A stretch of DNA of 64,000 bases from Roseicella sp. DB1501 (GTDB lineage Bacteria > Pseudomonadota > Alphaproteobacteria > Acetobacterales > Acetobacteraceae): positions 186,001-250,000 of the forward strand of contig NZ_JABFHG010000005.1 in the NCBI RefSeq assembly GCF_013112485.1. Reading direction: 5' to 3'. The translations under genes were made by a program, and so were the position numbers. The stretch's first letter is position 1, and every line of letters starts with the position of its first letter. Below, piece after piece: positions 1-7,246 of this stretch. Under the pieces are notes generated by a model. That model ran no database searches. It was not told where the DNA came from and saw only the letters and a list, made by a program, of their open reading frames with translations.

Positions 1-290
1 CGAAGACCGAGCCGCCGCAATTCACCCGCGGCTACGGCCTTACCTTCGGCCATGCCGAGCGCAAGGCGATGGCCATGGCGCTGGTCGACCGGGCGCTGCG
101 GGCGCGGGAGCTCGGCGAGGAGGCCACGGCGCCGGCCGAGAGCGAGGAATTCGTGCTCTATCACTGCGACAATGTCGAGGCGACCGGCTTCGTCGAGCAC
201 CTGAAGCTGCCGCATTACGTCGACTTCCAGAGCGAGCTCGAGAAGATCCGGCAGCTGCGCGCGACCGCCCTGCGGGAGGCCGCGGAATGA
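1..290 (+). CDS. phnI: PhnI, C-P lyase subunit (C-terminal part only)
   Basis: The first 95 codons (reading frame starting at base 3) match the end of PhnI, the subunit that with PhnG, PhnH, PhnJ and PhnL makes the C-P lyase core and attaches phosphonate to the C1' of ATP ribose with loss of adenine. Visible family features are the GYGLTFG and HAERKAM segments and the tail VLYHCDNVEATGFVEHLKLPHY split over two motifs. The 5' part lies outside the window. The stop overlaps the phnJ start by 4 bp (ATGA), so the two are probably translationally coupled. Confidence 0.93.
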   Translation, partial: KTEPPQFTRGYGLTFGHAERKAMAMALVDRALRARELGEEATAPAESEEFVLYHCDNVEATGFVEHLKLPHYVDFQSELEKIRQLRATALREAAE

Positions 291-1138
291 GCGCCACGAC
301 GGGCTATAATTTCGGCTATCTCGACGAGGACACCAAGCGGATGATCCGCCGCGCCCTGCTGAAGGCGGTGGCCATCCCCGGTCATCAGGTGCCCTTCGGC
401 TCGCGCGAGATGCCGCTGCCCTATGGCTGGGGCACCGGCGGCATCCAGGTGACGGCGAGTGTCATCGGCCCCGCCGACCGGCTGAAGGTGATCGACCAGG
501 GGGCCGACGACACCACCAACGCCGTCTCCATCCGCCGCTTCTTCGCCCGTGTCGCCGGCGTCGAGACGACGGAGCGCACCGCCGAGGCCAGCATCATCCA
601 GACCCGCCACCGCATCCCCGAGACGCCGCTGCGCGAGGGGCAGATCCTGGTCTACCAGGTGCCGATGCCCGAGCCGCTGTTTCGCCTCGAGCCGCGCGTC
701 GCCGAGACGAAGCGCATGCATGCGCTCGCCGATTACGGGCTGATGCATGTGAAGCTCTATGAGGACATTGCCCGGCACGGCCATGTGGCGATCAGCTACA
801 ACTACCCCGTGATGGTTAACGGCCGCTACCTGATGTCGCCCTCGCCTATCCCCGCCTTCGACAATCCGAAGATGCACCGCAATCCGGCCCTGCAATTGTT
901 CGGCGCCGGGCGGGAGAAGCGGATCTACGCCGTGCCGCCCTATACCGAGGTCCGCAGCCTCGATTTCGAGGACCATCCCTTCGAGCCGGTGCGCGCCAGG
1001 GCCGGCTGCGCGCTCTGCGGCAGCCGCGAGAGCTATCTCGACGAGGTGGTGACGGACGATGCCGGCGGACGGATCTTCGTCTGCTCCGACACGGATTACT
1101 GCCAGAGCCGCCAGGCGCGGCAGGAGGCGGCGGAATGA
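287..1138 (+). CDS. phnJ: PhnJ, alpha-D-ribose 1-methylphosphonate 5-phosphate C-P lyase (radical SAM)
   Basis: This is the catalytic radical-SAM subunit that breaks the carbon-phosphorus bond of ribose 1-methylphosphonate 5-phosphate, releasing the alkane and a ribose 1,2-cyclic phosphate 5-phosphate. The 283-aa length fits the family. Four cysteines at 241, 244, 266 and 272 have the same numbers as in the E. coli enzyme, where the first three bind the Fe4S4 cluster and Cys272 is the thiyl-radical residue. Gly32, the glycyl-radical position in E. coli, is also present (AIPGHQ). The ATG overlaps the phnI stop and the TGA overlaps the phnK start, both by 4 bp. Intact and very probably active. 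Confidence 0.98.
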   Translation: MSATTGYNFGYLDEDTKRMIRRALLKAVAIPGHQVPFGSREMPLPYGWGTGGIQVTASVIGPADRLKVIDQGADDTTNAVSIRRFFARVAGVETTERTAEASIIQTRHRIPETPLREGQILVYQVPMPEPLFRLEPRVAETKRMHALADYGLMHVKLYEDIARHGHVAISYNYPVMVNGRYLMSPSPIPAFDNPKMHRNPALQLFGAGREKRIYAVPPYTEVRSLDFEDHPFEPVRARAGCALCGSRESYLDEVVTDDAGGRIFVCSDTDYCQSRQARQEAAE

Positions 1139-1923
1139 GCGCGCCCGGGATGAATGCTCCCCTGCTCGAGGCCAGCGACCTGGCGCTCCGCTACGGCGCC
1201 GTGCCGGCGCTCGACGGCGTCTCGCTCGCCATCTGGCCGGGCGAGGTCGTGGCGATCGTCGGCGAATCCGGCTCCGGCAAGACCACCCTGCTGCGGGTGC
1301 TCTCCGGCCTGCTGCCGCCGGATGCCGGCAGCGTCCTCTACCGCGACCCGGAAGGGACGGCGCAGCGGCTGGAGGCGATGGGCGAGGCGGCGCTGCGCCG
1401 CCTGCACCGCACCGATTGGGGCTTCGTGCACCAGAACCCGCGCGACGGGCTGCGCCTCGGCGTCTCCGCCGGCGGCAATATCGGGGAACGGCTGATGGCG
1501 ACCGGCGCCCGGCATTACGGCTCGATCCGCGAGGCGGCGACCGCCTGGCTGCGGCGCGTCGAGATCGACCCGGCGCGGATCGACGCCCTGCCCCGCACCT
1601 TCTCGGGTGGCATGCAGCAGCGGCTGCAGATCGCCCGCACCCTGGTGACGCATCCCCGCCTCGTCTTCATGGACGAGCCGACCGGCGGGCTCGACGTCTC
1701 GGTGCAGGCGCGGCTGCTCGACCTGATCCGCGCCCTGGTCGCCGATCTCGGCCTCGCCGTGCTGCTGGTGACGCATGACATCGCCGCGGCGCGGCTGCTG
1801 GCGCACCGCATCCTGGTGATGCGGCACGGCAGGGTGGTGGAAGAGGGGCTGACCGACCGGGTGCTGGACGACCCGCAGCACGCCTACACCCAGCTCCTCG
1901 TCGCCTCGGTGCTCGCGGCATGA
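1135..1923 (+). CDS. phnK: PhnK, ABC-type ATPase of the C-P lyase complex
   Basis: ABC ATPase of 262 aa that docks on the PhnJ face of the C-P lyase core rather than energising a transporter. Walker A is at residues 43-51 (GESGSGKTT), followed by a Q-loop (FVHQNPRDGL), an FSGGMQQRL signature and Walker B FMDEPTGGLD, with a switch His in LLVTHD. It has no membrane partner here. Its position between phnJ and phnL, with 4-bp overlaps on both sides, distinguishes it from the Dpp-type ATPases elsewhere in the window. Confidence 0.96.
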   Translation: MSAPGMNAPLLEASDLALRYGAVPALDGVSLAIWPGEVVAIVGESGSGKTTLLRVLSGLLPPDAGSVLYRDPEGTAQRLEAMGEAALRRLHRTDWGFVHQNPRDGLRLGVSAGGNIGERLMATGARHYGSIREAATAWLRRVEIDPARIDALPRTFSGGMQQRLQIARTLVTHPRLVFMDEPTGGLDVSVQARLLDLIRALVADLGLAVLLVTHDIAAARLLAHRILVMRHGRVVEEGLTDRVLDDPQHAYTQLLVASVLAA

Positions 1924-2618
1924 GCTGGGCGCTCCGCACCGAGGGCCTCGGCAAGGCCTTCACCCTGCATCTCCAGGGCGGCACCCATATCCCGGTGCTG
2001 CACGGGGTCGAGCTCAGCGTCGCGCCCGGCGAATGCGTGGCCCTCGCCGGCCCCTCCGGCGCCGGGAAATCCACGCTGATGCGCTGCCTCTACGGCAATT
2101 ACGGCGCCGGCGAGGGACGCATCCTGCTGCGCCACCAGGGCGCCGAGATCGACCTGGCCAGCGCCGATCCGCGACTGGTGCGAGAGGTCCGGCGCGAGAC
2201 GCTGGGCTATGTCAGCCAGTTCCTCCGCGTCATCCCGCGCGTCCCGACGCTCGAGATCGTCGCCGAGCCGATGCTGGCGCGCGGCCTGGCGCGGGCGGCG
2301 GCGCTGGCCCGGGCCGCCGAGCTGCTCGCCCGGCTGAACCTGCCCGCCGCGCTGCACGGGTTGCCGCCCGCCACCTTCTCGGGCGGCGAGCAGCAGCGGG
2401 TGAACCTCGCTCGCGGCTTCGGCCCGCGCTACCCGGTGCTGCTGCTCGACGAGCCGACCGCGAGCCTTGACTCCGGCAACCGCGCCGTGGTGATCGGCCT
2501 GATCGAGCAGGCGAAACGCGAGGGCGCGGCCATCATCGGCATCTTTCACGACACGGAGGTCCGCGACCGGGTCGCCGACCGGCTGTTCGCCGTCGAGCCG
2601 GTGCGGCGGGCGGCATGA
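1920..2618 (+). CDS. phnL: PhnL, ABC-type ATPase of the C-P lyase complex
   Basis: ABC ATPase-like protein of 232 aa required with PhnG, H and I to form ribose 1-methylphosphonate 5-triphosphate. Walker A GPSGAGKST lies near residue 45, the signature is FSGGEQQRVNLARG and Walker B is LLLDEPTASLD. The insert between Walker A and the Q-loop and the sequence VSQFLRVIPRV are typical of PhnL rather than LolD-like ATPases. Both ends overlap neighbours by 4 bp, so it is part of one tightly coupled transcript. Confidence 0.96.
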   Translation: MSWALRTEGLGKAFTLHLQGGTHIPVLHGVELSVAPGECVALAGPSGAGKSTLMRCLYGNYGAGEGRILLRHQGAEIDLASADPRLVREVRRETLGYVSQFLRVIPRVPTLEIVAEPMLARGLARAAALARAAELLARLNLPAALHGLPPATFSGGEQQRVNLARGFGPRYPVLLLDEPTASLDSGNRAVVIGLIEQAKREGAAIIGIFHDTEVRDRVADRLFAVEPVRRAA

Positions 2619-3754
2619 GGGAGACCATCCTCACCAATGCCCGGCTGGTCCTGCCTGGGCAGGTCGTCACCGGCACGGTGGTGCTGCGCGACGGGCGGAT
2701 CGCCGATGTCCAGGCCGGCCGCAGCGGCCTCGCCGCCGCCGAGGACCTGGAGGGCGACCACCTCATCCCCGGCGTGGTCGACCTGCACACCGACAACCTG
2801 GAGCGCCAGGTGTTGCCGCGCGCCAATGCCCGTTGGCCGAGCCGCTCGGCCATGCTGGCGCACGACGCGCAGTGCGCCGCCGCCGGCGTCACCACGGTGC
2901 TGGACGCGCTCTGCCTCGGCGATCTCGGCTTCGATCCCGGGCGCGGCCAGACCTTCCGCGACGGCGTGCGGGACCTCGACGCCCTGGCCGCGACCGGGCT
3001 GCTGAAGAGCGAGCATTTCCTGCATCTCCGCTGCGAGCTGCCGGCGCCGGACATGCCGGCGGCGCTGGAGAGCGTCGCCGAGCATCCGCGGGTGGTGATG
3101 GCGAGCCTGATGGACCACTCCCCGGGCGTCGGGCAGTACCGCGACATCCCGCGCTACCGCGCCATGCGGCAGCGGCAGATGCAGATGTCCGAGGCCGAGG
3201 TGACGCGGCGGATCGAGGCGCTGCTGGAGCAGCGGGCGCGGCTGCGCGAGCCGCAGCGCTGCTGGCTGCTGGACCGTCTGGCGCATCGCGCCCTGCCGCT
3301 CGCCTCGCATGACGATGACGGCGCCGGGGTGGTGGCGGAGAATGCCGAGGCCGGCATCCGCATCAGCGAATTCCCGGTGGTGATGGAGGCGGCGGCGGCG
3401 GCGCGGGACCTCGGCGTCGCGGTGATCGCCGGCGCGCCGAACGTGGTCCGCGGCGGCAGCCATTCCGGCAATGTCGCGGCGGCGGAGATGATCCGTGCCG
3501 GGGTGGTGGATGCGCTGGCCAGCGACTACGTGCCGGCGGCGCTGGTCGAGGCGGCCTGGCGCGCCGCGGCCGAGACCGGCATCGCCCTGCCGCAGGCCGT
3601 CGCCATGATCACCGATGCACCGGCCCGGCTGGCGCGGCTCGAGGATCGCGGCCGCATCGAGGCCGGGCTGCGGGCCGACCTGGCGCGGGTCGCGGTGGCC
3701 GGCGAGGTGCCCTTCGTCCGCCAGGTCTGGCGCGCCGGCGAGCGGGTGGCGTGA
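2615..3754 (+). CDS. phnM: PhnM, alpha-D-ribose 1-methylphosphonate 5-triphosphate diphosphatase
   Basis: Amidohydrolase-superfamily enzyme that removes pyrophosphate from ribose 1-alkylphosphonate 5-triphosphate before C-P cleavage. The metal-binding HTD motif is at residues 58-60 (VVDLHTDNLERQ), with later family segments LASHDDDGAG and GAPNVVRGGSHSGN. At 379 aa it has the normal length. It overlaps phnL upstream and the DUF1045 gene downstream by 4 bp each. Confidence 0.96.
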   Translation: MRETILTNARLVLPGQVVTGTVVLRDGRIADVQAGRSGLAAAEDLEGDHLIPGVVDLHTDNLERQVLPRANARWPSRSAMLAHDAQCAAAGVTTVLDALCLGDLGFDPGRGQTFRDGVRDLDALAATGLLKSEHFLHLRCELPAPDMPAALESVAEHPRVVMASLMDHSPGVGQYRDIPRYRAMRQRQMQMSEAEVTRRIEALLEQRARLREPQRCWLLDRLAHRALPLASHDDDGAGVVAENAEAGIRISEFPVVMEAAAAARDLGVAVIAGAPNVVRGGSHSGNVAAAEMIRAGVVDALASDYVPAALVEAAWRAAAETGIALPQAVAMITDAPARLARLEDRGRIEAGLRADLARVAVAGEVPFVRQVWRAGERVA

Positions 3755-4425
3755 TGCGCCTCGCCCTCTACTGGGCGCCCGATCCGGCGGACCCTCTGCA
3801 CGCCCGCGGCTCGGCCTGGCTGGGGCGGGATGCCGAGACCGGGGCGGCGCTGGCGCAGCCCGCCCTGCCGGGCCTCGACATCGCCGCCCTCACCGCCGAT
3901 GCGCGTGGCTACGGGCTGCACGCCACGCTGAAGCCGCCCTTCCGGCTGCGCGGCGGCTGGGAGGAGGCGCTGGAAGCGGCGCGGGCGCTGGCGGCGCGGC
4001 TCGCCCCCTTCGACCTGCCGCCGCTGGCCGTGCAGGACCTCGACGGCTTCCTGGCGCTGCGCGAGACCGCCCCCTGCCCCTCCCTGCGGGTGCTGGCCGA
4101 TGCCTGCGTCGAGGCGCTCGATCCCTGGCGCGCGCCGCCCGGGGAGGACGAGCTGGCGCGGCGGCGGCGAGCCGGGCTCGGCCCGCGGCAGGAGGCGCTG
4201 CTCGCCCGCTGGGGCTATCCCCATGTCTTCGAGGAATGGCGCTTCCACGTCACCCTGACGCGGCGCCTGAGCCCGGCGGAGAAACCCGTGGTGCTGCCGG
4301 CGGTGACGGCGTTCCTCGGCGATGCGCCGGCGCAGCCGCGACGGGTCGAGGCCATCAGCCTCTTCACCCAGGCGGCGCCGGGCGCGCCCTTCCTGATCGC
4401 GCAGCGGCTGCCGCTCTCAGGCTGA
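3751..4425 (+). CDS. DUF1045 phosphonate-operon protein, 2H-phosphoesterase-like
   Basis: A 224-aa member of the DUF1045 family that is repeatedly found in C-P lyase operons and, to my knowledge, has no assigned reaction. Two HxTL motifs are visible, H57-A-T59-L (followed by KPPF) and H166-V-T168-L. They are spaced like the paired catalytic motifs of 2H phosphoesterases, which open cyclic phosphodiesters. It is the last gene of the coupled phn transcript, overlaps phnM by 4 bp, and runs 9 bp into the 3' end of the convergent phnN. Inference: it may hydrolyse the ribose 1,2-cyclic phosphate intermediate, the step done by PhnP in E. coli. No PhnP is visible here, but the upstream operon is cut off. 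Confidence 0.85.
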   Translation: MMRLALYWAPDPADPLHARGSAWLGRDAETGAALAQPALPGLDIAALTADARGYGLHATLKPPFRLRGGWEEALEAARALAARLAPFDLPPLAVQDLDGFLALRETAPCPSLRVLADACVEALDPWRAPPGEDELARRRRAGLGPRQEALLARWGYPHVFEEWRFHVTLTRRLSPAEKPVVLPAVTAFLGDAPAQPRRVEAISLFTQAAPGAPFLIAQRLPLSG

Positions 4426-4971
4426 GCGGAGCAGCGCGAGCATGGCGGCAATGCCGGCCTCCGGCGCGCCGTCATTGACCACCCGCGTCACCGCGAGCCC
4501 GGCCGGCAGGGGCGCCGCCCGCGCCAGCCGGGCCGCGACATCCGCCGCATCCTCCCGCCCCCGCGCCGCCAGCCGCTGCGCCAGCACGGCGGCCGGTGCG
4601 GTGACTTCCAGCACCCGGAGCGGCAGGCGCGCCGCCGCGGTCGCCAGCACGGTGCGGGAGAGATTCGCCACCACCACCCGCCCCGCCGCCAGGTCGCCGG
4701 TGATATCGGCCGGGATGCCGTAGTGCAGCCCATGCGCCTGCCAGGTGAGGGCGAAGCCGCCGGCCGCCGCCCGCGCGGCGAATTCCTCGGGGCCCAGCGC
4801 CTCGTGCTCCTCGCCCCCGGCGGTGGCCGGGCGGCTGATGCAGCGGCGGACGAAGCGGTAGCGCGGATGGCCCGCCAGCGCGGCGCGGGCGCCGGCCAGC
4901 AGCGTGTCCTTCCCCGCCCCCGAGGGCCCGACCACCGCCACAAGTACGCCCCTGGCCACGCCCTGCTCCAC
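4417..4971 (-). CDS. phnN: PhnN, ribose 1,5-bisphosphate phosphokinase
   Basis: Guanylate-kinase-like P-loop enzyme that converts ribose 1,5-bisphosphate to PRPP, the salvage end of the C-P lyase pathway. The P-loop GPSGAGKDT covers residues 15-23; HYGIPADI and VVVANLSRTV are family segments. At 184 aa it is of normal size. The start is a GTG (MEQGVARG...). It is on the opposite strand from the rest of phn, with its 3' end overlapping the DUF1045 gene by 9 bp, so it needs its own promoter in the 77-bp gap before the GGT gene. Confidence 0.93.
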   Translation of the reverse strand: MEQGVARGVLVAVVGPSGAGKDTLLAGARAALAGHPRYRFVRRCISRPATAGGEEHEALGPEEFAARAAAGGFALTWQAHGLHYGIPADITGDLAAGRVVVANLSRTVLATAAARLPLRVLEVTAPAAVLAQRLAARGREDAADVAARLARAAPLPAGLAVTRVVNDGAPEAGIAAMLALLRSA

Positions 4972-5048
4972 GCCGGCCCTCGCCCGAGAATTGACCGCGC
5001 CCTCTCTGCCTGCCCCTATCCGCCCAGTCCAGCAGATGAGGCCGCCAG

Positions 5049-6836
5049 ATGTTCACCACCCGCCCGGAAATCGCCGCCACCTTCGGCGCCGTCGCCTCGA
5101 CCCACTGGATCGCCTCGCAGGTGGGCATGGCGGTGCTGGAGCGCGGCGGCAACGCCTTCGACGCCGCCGCCGCCGCCGGCTTCACCCTGCAGATCGTCGA
5201 GCCGCACCTGAATGGGCCGGGCGGCGACTGCCCGATCATCCTGCACAGCGCGAAGCTCAAGGCGCAGCAGGTGATCTGCGGCCAGGGGCCGGCGCCGCGG
5301 GCGATGACGGTGGGCAAGCTGAAGGACGAGCTCGGCCTCGACATCATCCCCGGCACCGGCTTCCTCTGCGCTCCGATTCCCGGCGCCTTCGATGCCTGGG
5401 CGCTGATGCTGCGCGACCACGGGACCTGGACGATCCGCGACGTGCTGGACTACGCCATCGGCTATGCCAGCCGCGGCGCGCATGTGGTGCCGCGCATCTG
5501 CGCGACGCTCGAGACGGTGCGGCCGCTCTTCGAGAGCGCCTGGCCCACCAGCGCCGCCCTCTGGCTGCGCGATGGCGGCCCCAGGCCGGGACAGCTCTAC
5601 ACCAACCCCGAGCTGGCCGAGACCTACAGCCGGGTGGTGCGCGAGGCCGAGGCGGCCGGCCCCGACCGCGAGACCCAGATCGAGGCGGCGCGGCGCGCCT
5701 GGTATGGCGGCTTCGTCGCCGAGGCGATCGACCGCTTCGGCCGCAGCTTCGCGGCGCTCGATACCTCCGGCCGCCGGCACACCGCGCTGCTGACCGGCGA
5801 GGACATGGCCGGCTGGCACGCCACGGTGGAGGCGCCGGTCACCCATGATTATCGCGGCCACACCGTCCTCAAATGCGGTCCCTGGAGCCAGGGCCCGACC
5901 ATGCTGCAGACCCTGGCGCTGCTGGAGGGGTTCGACATCGCCGGCATGGATCCGGTCGGCGCCGAATTCGCCCATACCGTCATCGAGGCGATGAAGCTCG
6001 CCTATGCCGACCGCGAGGCCTTCTACGGCGACCCGGACTTCGTCGATGTCCCGATGACGGCGCTGCTCGCCCCCGGCTACACCGCCGAGCGGCGGCGGCT
6101 GATCGGGCGCGGGGCCAACAACGACTGGCGCCCCGGCTCGCCCGGCGGGATCGCACCGCGCACCGACTATCCCGGCGCGCTGCGGCGGGCGCGGGAGATG
6201 GCGGCGGCGGCCGGCACCGGCGAGCCCACCGTCTCGCGCCTCGGCGCCTCGGGCGGCGATACCTGCCATATCGACGTCATCGACCGCTGGGGCAACATGG
6301 TGAGCGCGACGCCCTCGGCCGGCTGGCTGCAGAGCTCGCCCGCCATCCCCGGCCTCGGCTTCTGCCTCGGCAGCCGCTGCCAGATGTTCTGGCTGGACCC
6401 GTCCCTGCCGAACGGGCTGCAGCCGGGCAAGCGGCCGCGCACCACCCTCTCGCCCAGCCTGGTGTTGCGCGACGGCACGCCCTGGATGAGCTTCGGCACG
6501 CCGGGCGGCGAGCAGCAGGACCAGTGGCAGGCAATCATGCTGATGCGCATGGTGGACCATCGGCTGACCATCCAGCAGGCGATCGACCTGCCGAGCTTCC
6601 ATTCCGAGCACTGGATCAGCAGCTTCTGGCCGCGCGGGGCCCGGCCGGGCCGGGCGGTGATCGAGGGCCGCTACGCGCCGGAGGTGCTGGCCGACCTCCA
6701 GGCCCGCGGCCATGCCGTGGAGATGGGCGGCGAGTGGTCTGAGGGACGGCTCACCGGGGCGCGGCTGGAGCCGGACGGGCAGATCTTCGCCGGCGCCAAT
6801 CCGCGCGGCATGCAGGGCTATGCGGTCGGCCGGTGA
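5049..6836 (+). CDS. Gamma-glutamyltransferase family Ntn-hydrolase (GGT copy 1)
   Basis: A 595-aa GGT-superfamily protein without a signal peptide, so probably cytoplasmic. The large-subunit motif VLERGGNAFDAAAA near the N terminus and the autocleavage/nucleophile site at Thr405 (SGGDTCHIDVID) are present; downstream segments SFGTPGGEQQDQ and TPSAGWLQSSPA belong to the small subunit. The usual gamma-glutamyl-binding LNNEM-like segment is not recognisable, so the substrate may not be glutathione and a cephalosporin-acylase-like or other gamma-glutamyl activity is possible. A lipoprotein gene starts inside its stop codon. It is one of three divergent GGT-like genes in the window. Confidence 0.88.
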   Translation: MFTTRPEIAATFGAVASTHWIASQVGMAVLERGGNAFDAAAAAGFTLQIVEPHLNGPGGDCPIILHSAKLKAQQVICGQGPAPRAMTVGKLKDELGLDIIPGTGFLCAPIPGAFDAWALMLRDHGTWTIRDVLDYAIGYASRGAHVVPRICATLETVRPLFESAWPTSAALWLRDGGPRPGQLYTNPELAETYSRVVREAEAAGPDRETQIEAARRAWYGGFVAEAIDRFGRSFAALDTSGRRHTALLTGEDMAGWHATVEAPVTHDYRGHTVLKCGPWSQGPTMLQTLALLEGFDIAGMDPVGAEFAHTVIEAMKLAYADREAFYGDPDFVDVPMTALLAPGYTAERRRLIGRGANNDWRPGSPGGIAPRTDYPGALRRAREMAAAAGTGEPTVSRLGASGGDTCHIDVIDRWGNMVSATPSAGWLQSSPAIPGLGFCLGSRCQMFWLDPSLPNGLQPGKRPRTTLSPSLVLRDGTPWMSFGTPGGEQQDQWQAIMLMRMVDHRLTIQQAIDLPSFHSEHWISSFWPRGARPGRAVIEGRYAPEVLADLQARGHAVEMGGEWSEGRLTGARLEPDGQIFAGANPRGMQGYAVGR

Positions 6837-7186
6837 GGCGGCGAGACCTGGGCTGGATGGCCCCCTGGGCAGTTCTGGCCGCCTTGGCCGGCTGCGCGCC
6901 CGATCCGCGGCCGGGGCCGGTGCGGGCCATGGCGCCGCGGCCAAATCCGCCGGTGCGGCCGAAGGCGGCAGCGCCGCGCCTCGACTGGGCCGGACGCTTC
7001 TGGGAGGAACTCAGCCCGGCGCAGCAGCGGCTGGTGCAGGCTCGGCTGCCGGCGCCCGCCGGCGAGGCGGCGGCGCGCTGGGACGTGATGGGGCTGTCCG
7101 AGCGCGAGGCGCTGCTGCGCGGCCGCGCCGTGCCGGCGGCGCAGCTCACCGCCCGGCAGGACGACACGGCGCCGGCGACGCCGTGA
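6833..7186 (+). CDS. Small predicted lipoprotein
   Basis: A 117-aa protein starting with GTG and overlapping the upstream GGT gene by 4 bp (GTGA). An N-terminal hydrophobic stretch ends in the lipobox LAALAGC around residue 21, followed by a proline-rich linker and a charged helical C-terminal half (WEELSPAQQRLVQARL). No recognised domain. The overlap implies co-translation with the GGT. Function unknown. Confidence 0.7.
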   Translation: MRRRDLGWMAPWAVLAALAGCAPDPRPGPVRAMAPRPNPPVRPKAAAPRLDWAGRFWEELSPAQQRLVQARLPAPAGEAAARWDVMGLSEREALLRGRAVPAAQLTARQDDTAPATP

Positions 7187-7246
7187 CCGAGTGCCGTCCC
7201 GGGATATCGGGGCCGCTACCGGGGCGCCGGCGACGGCCCCGACGCG

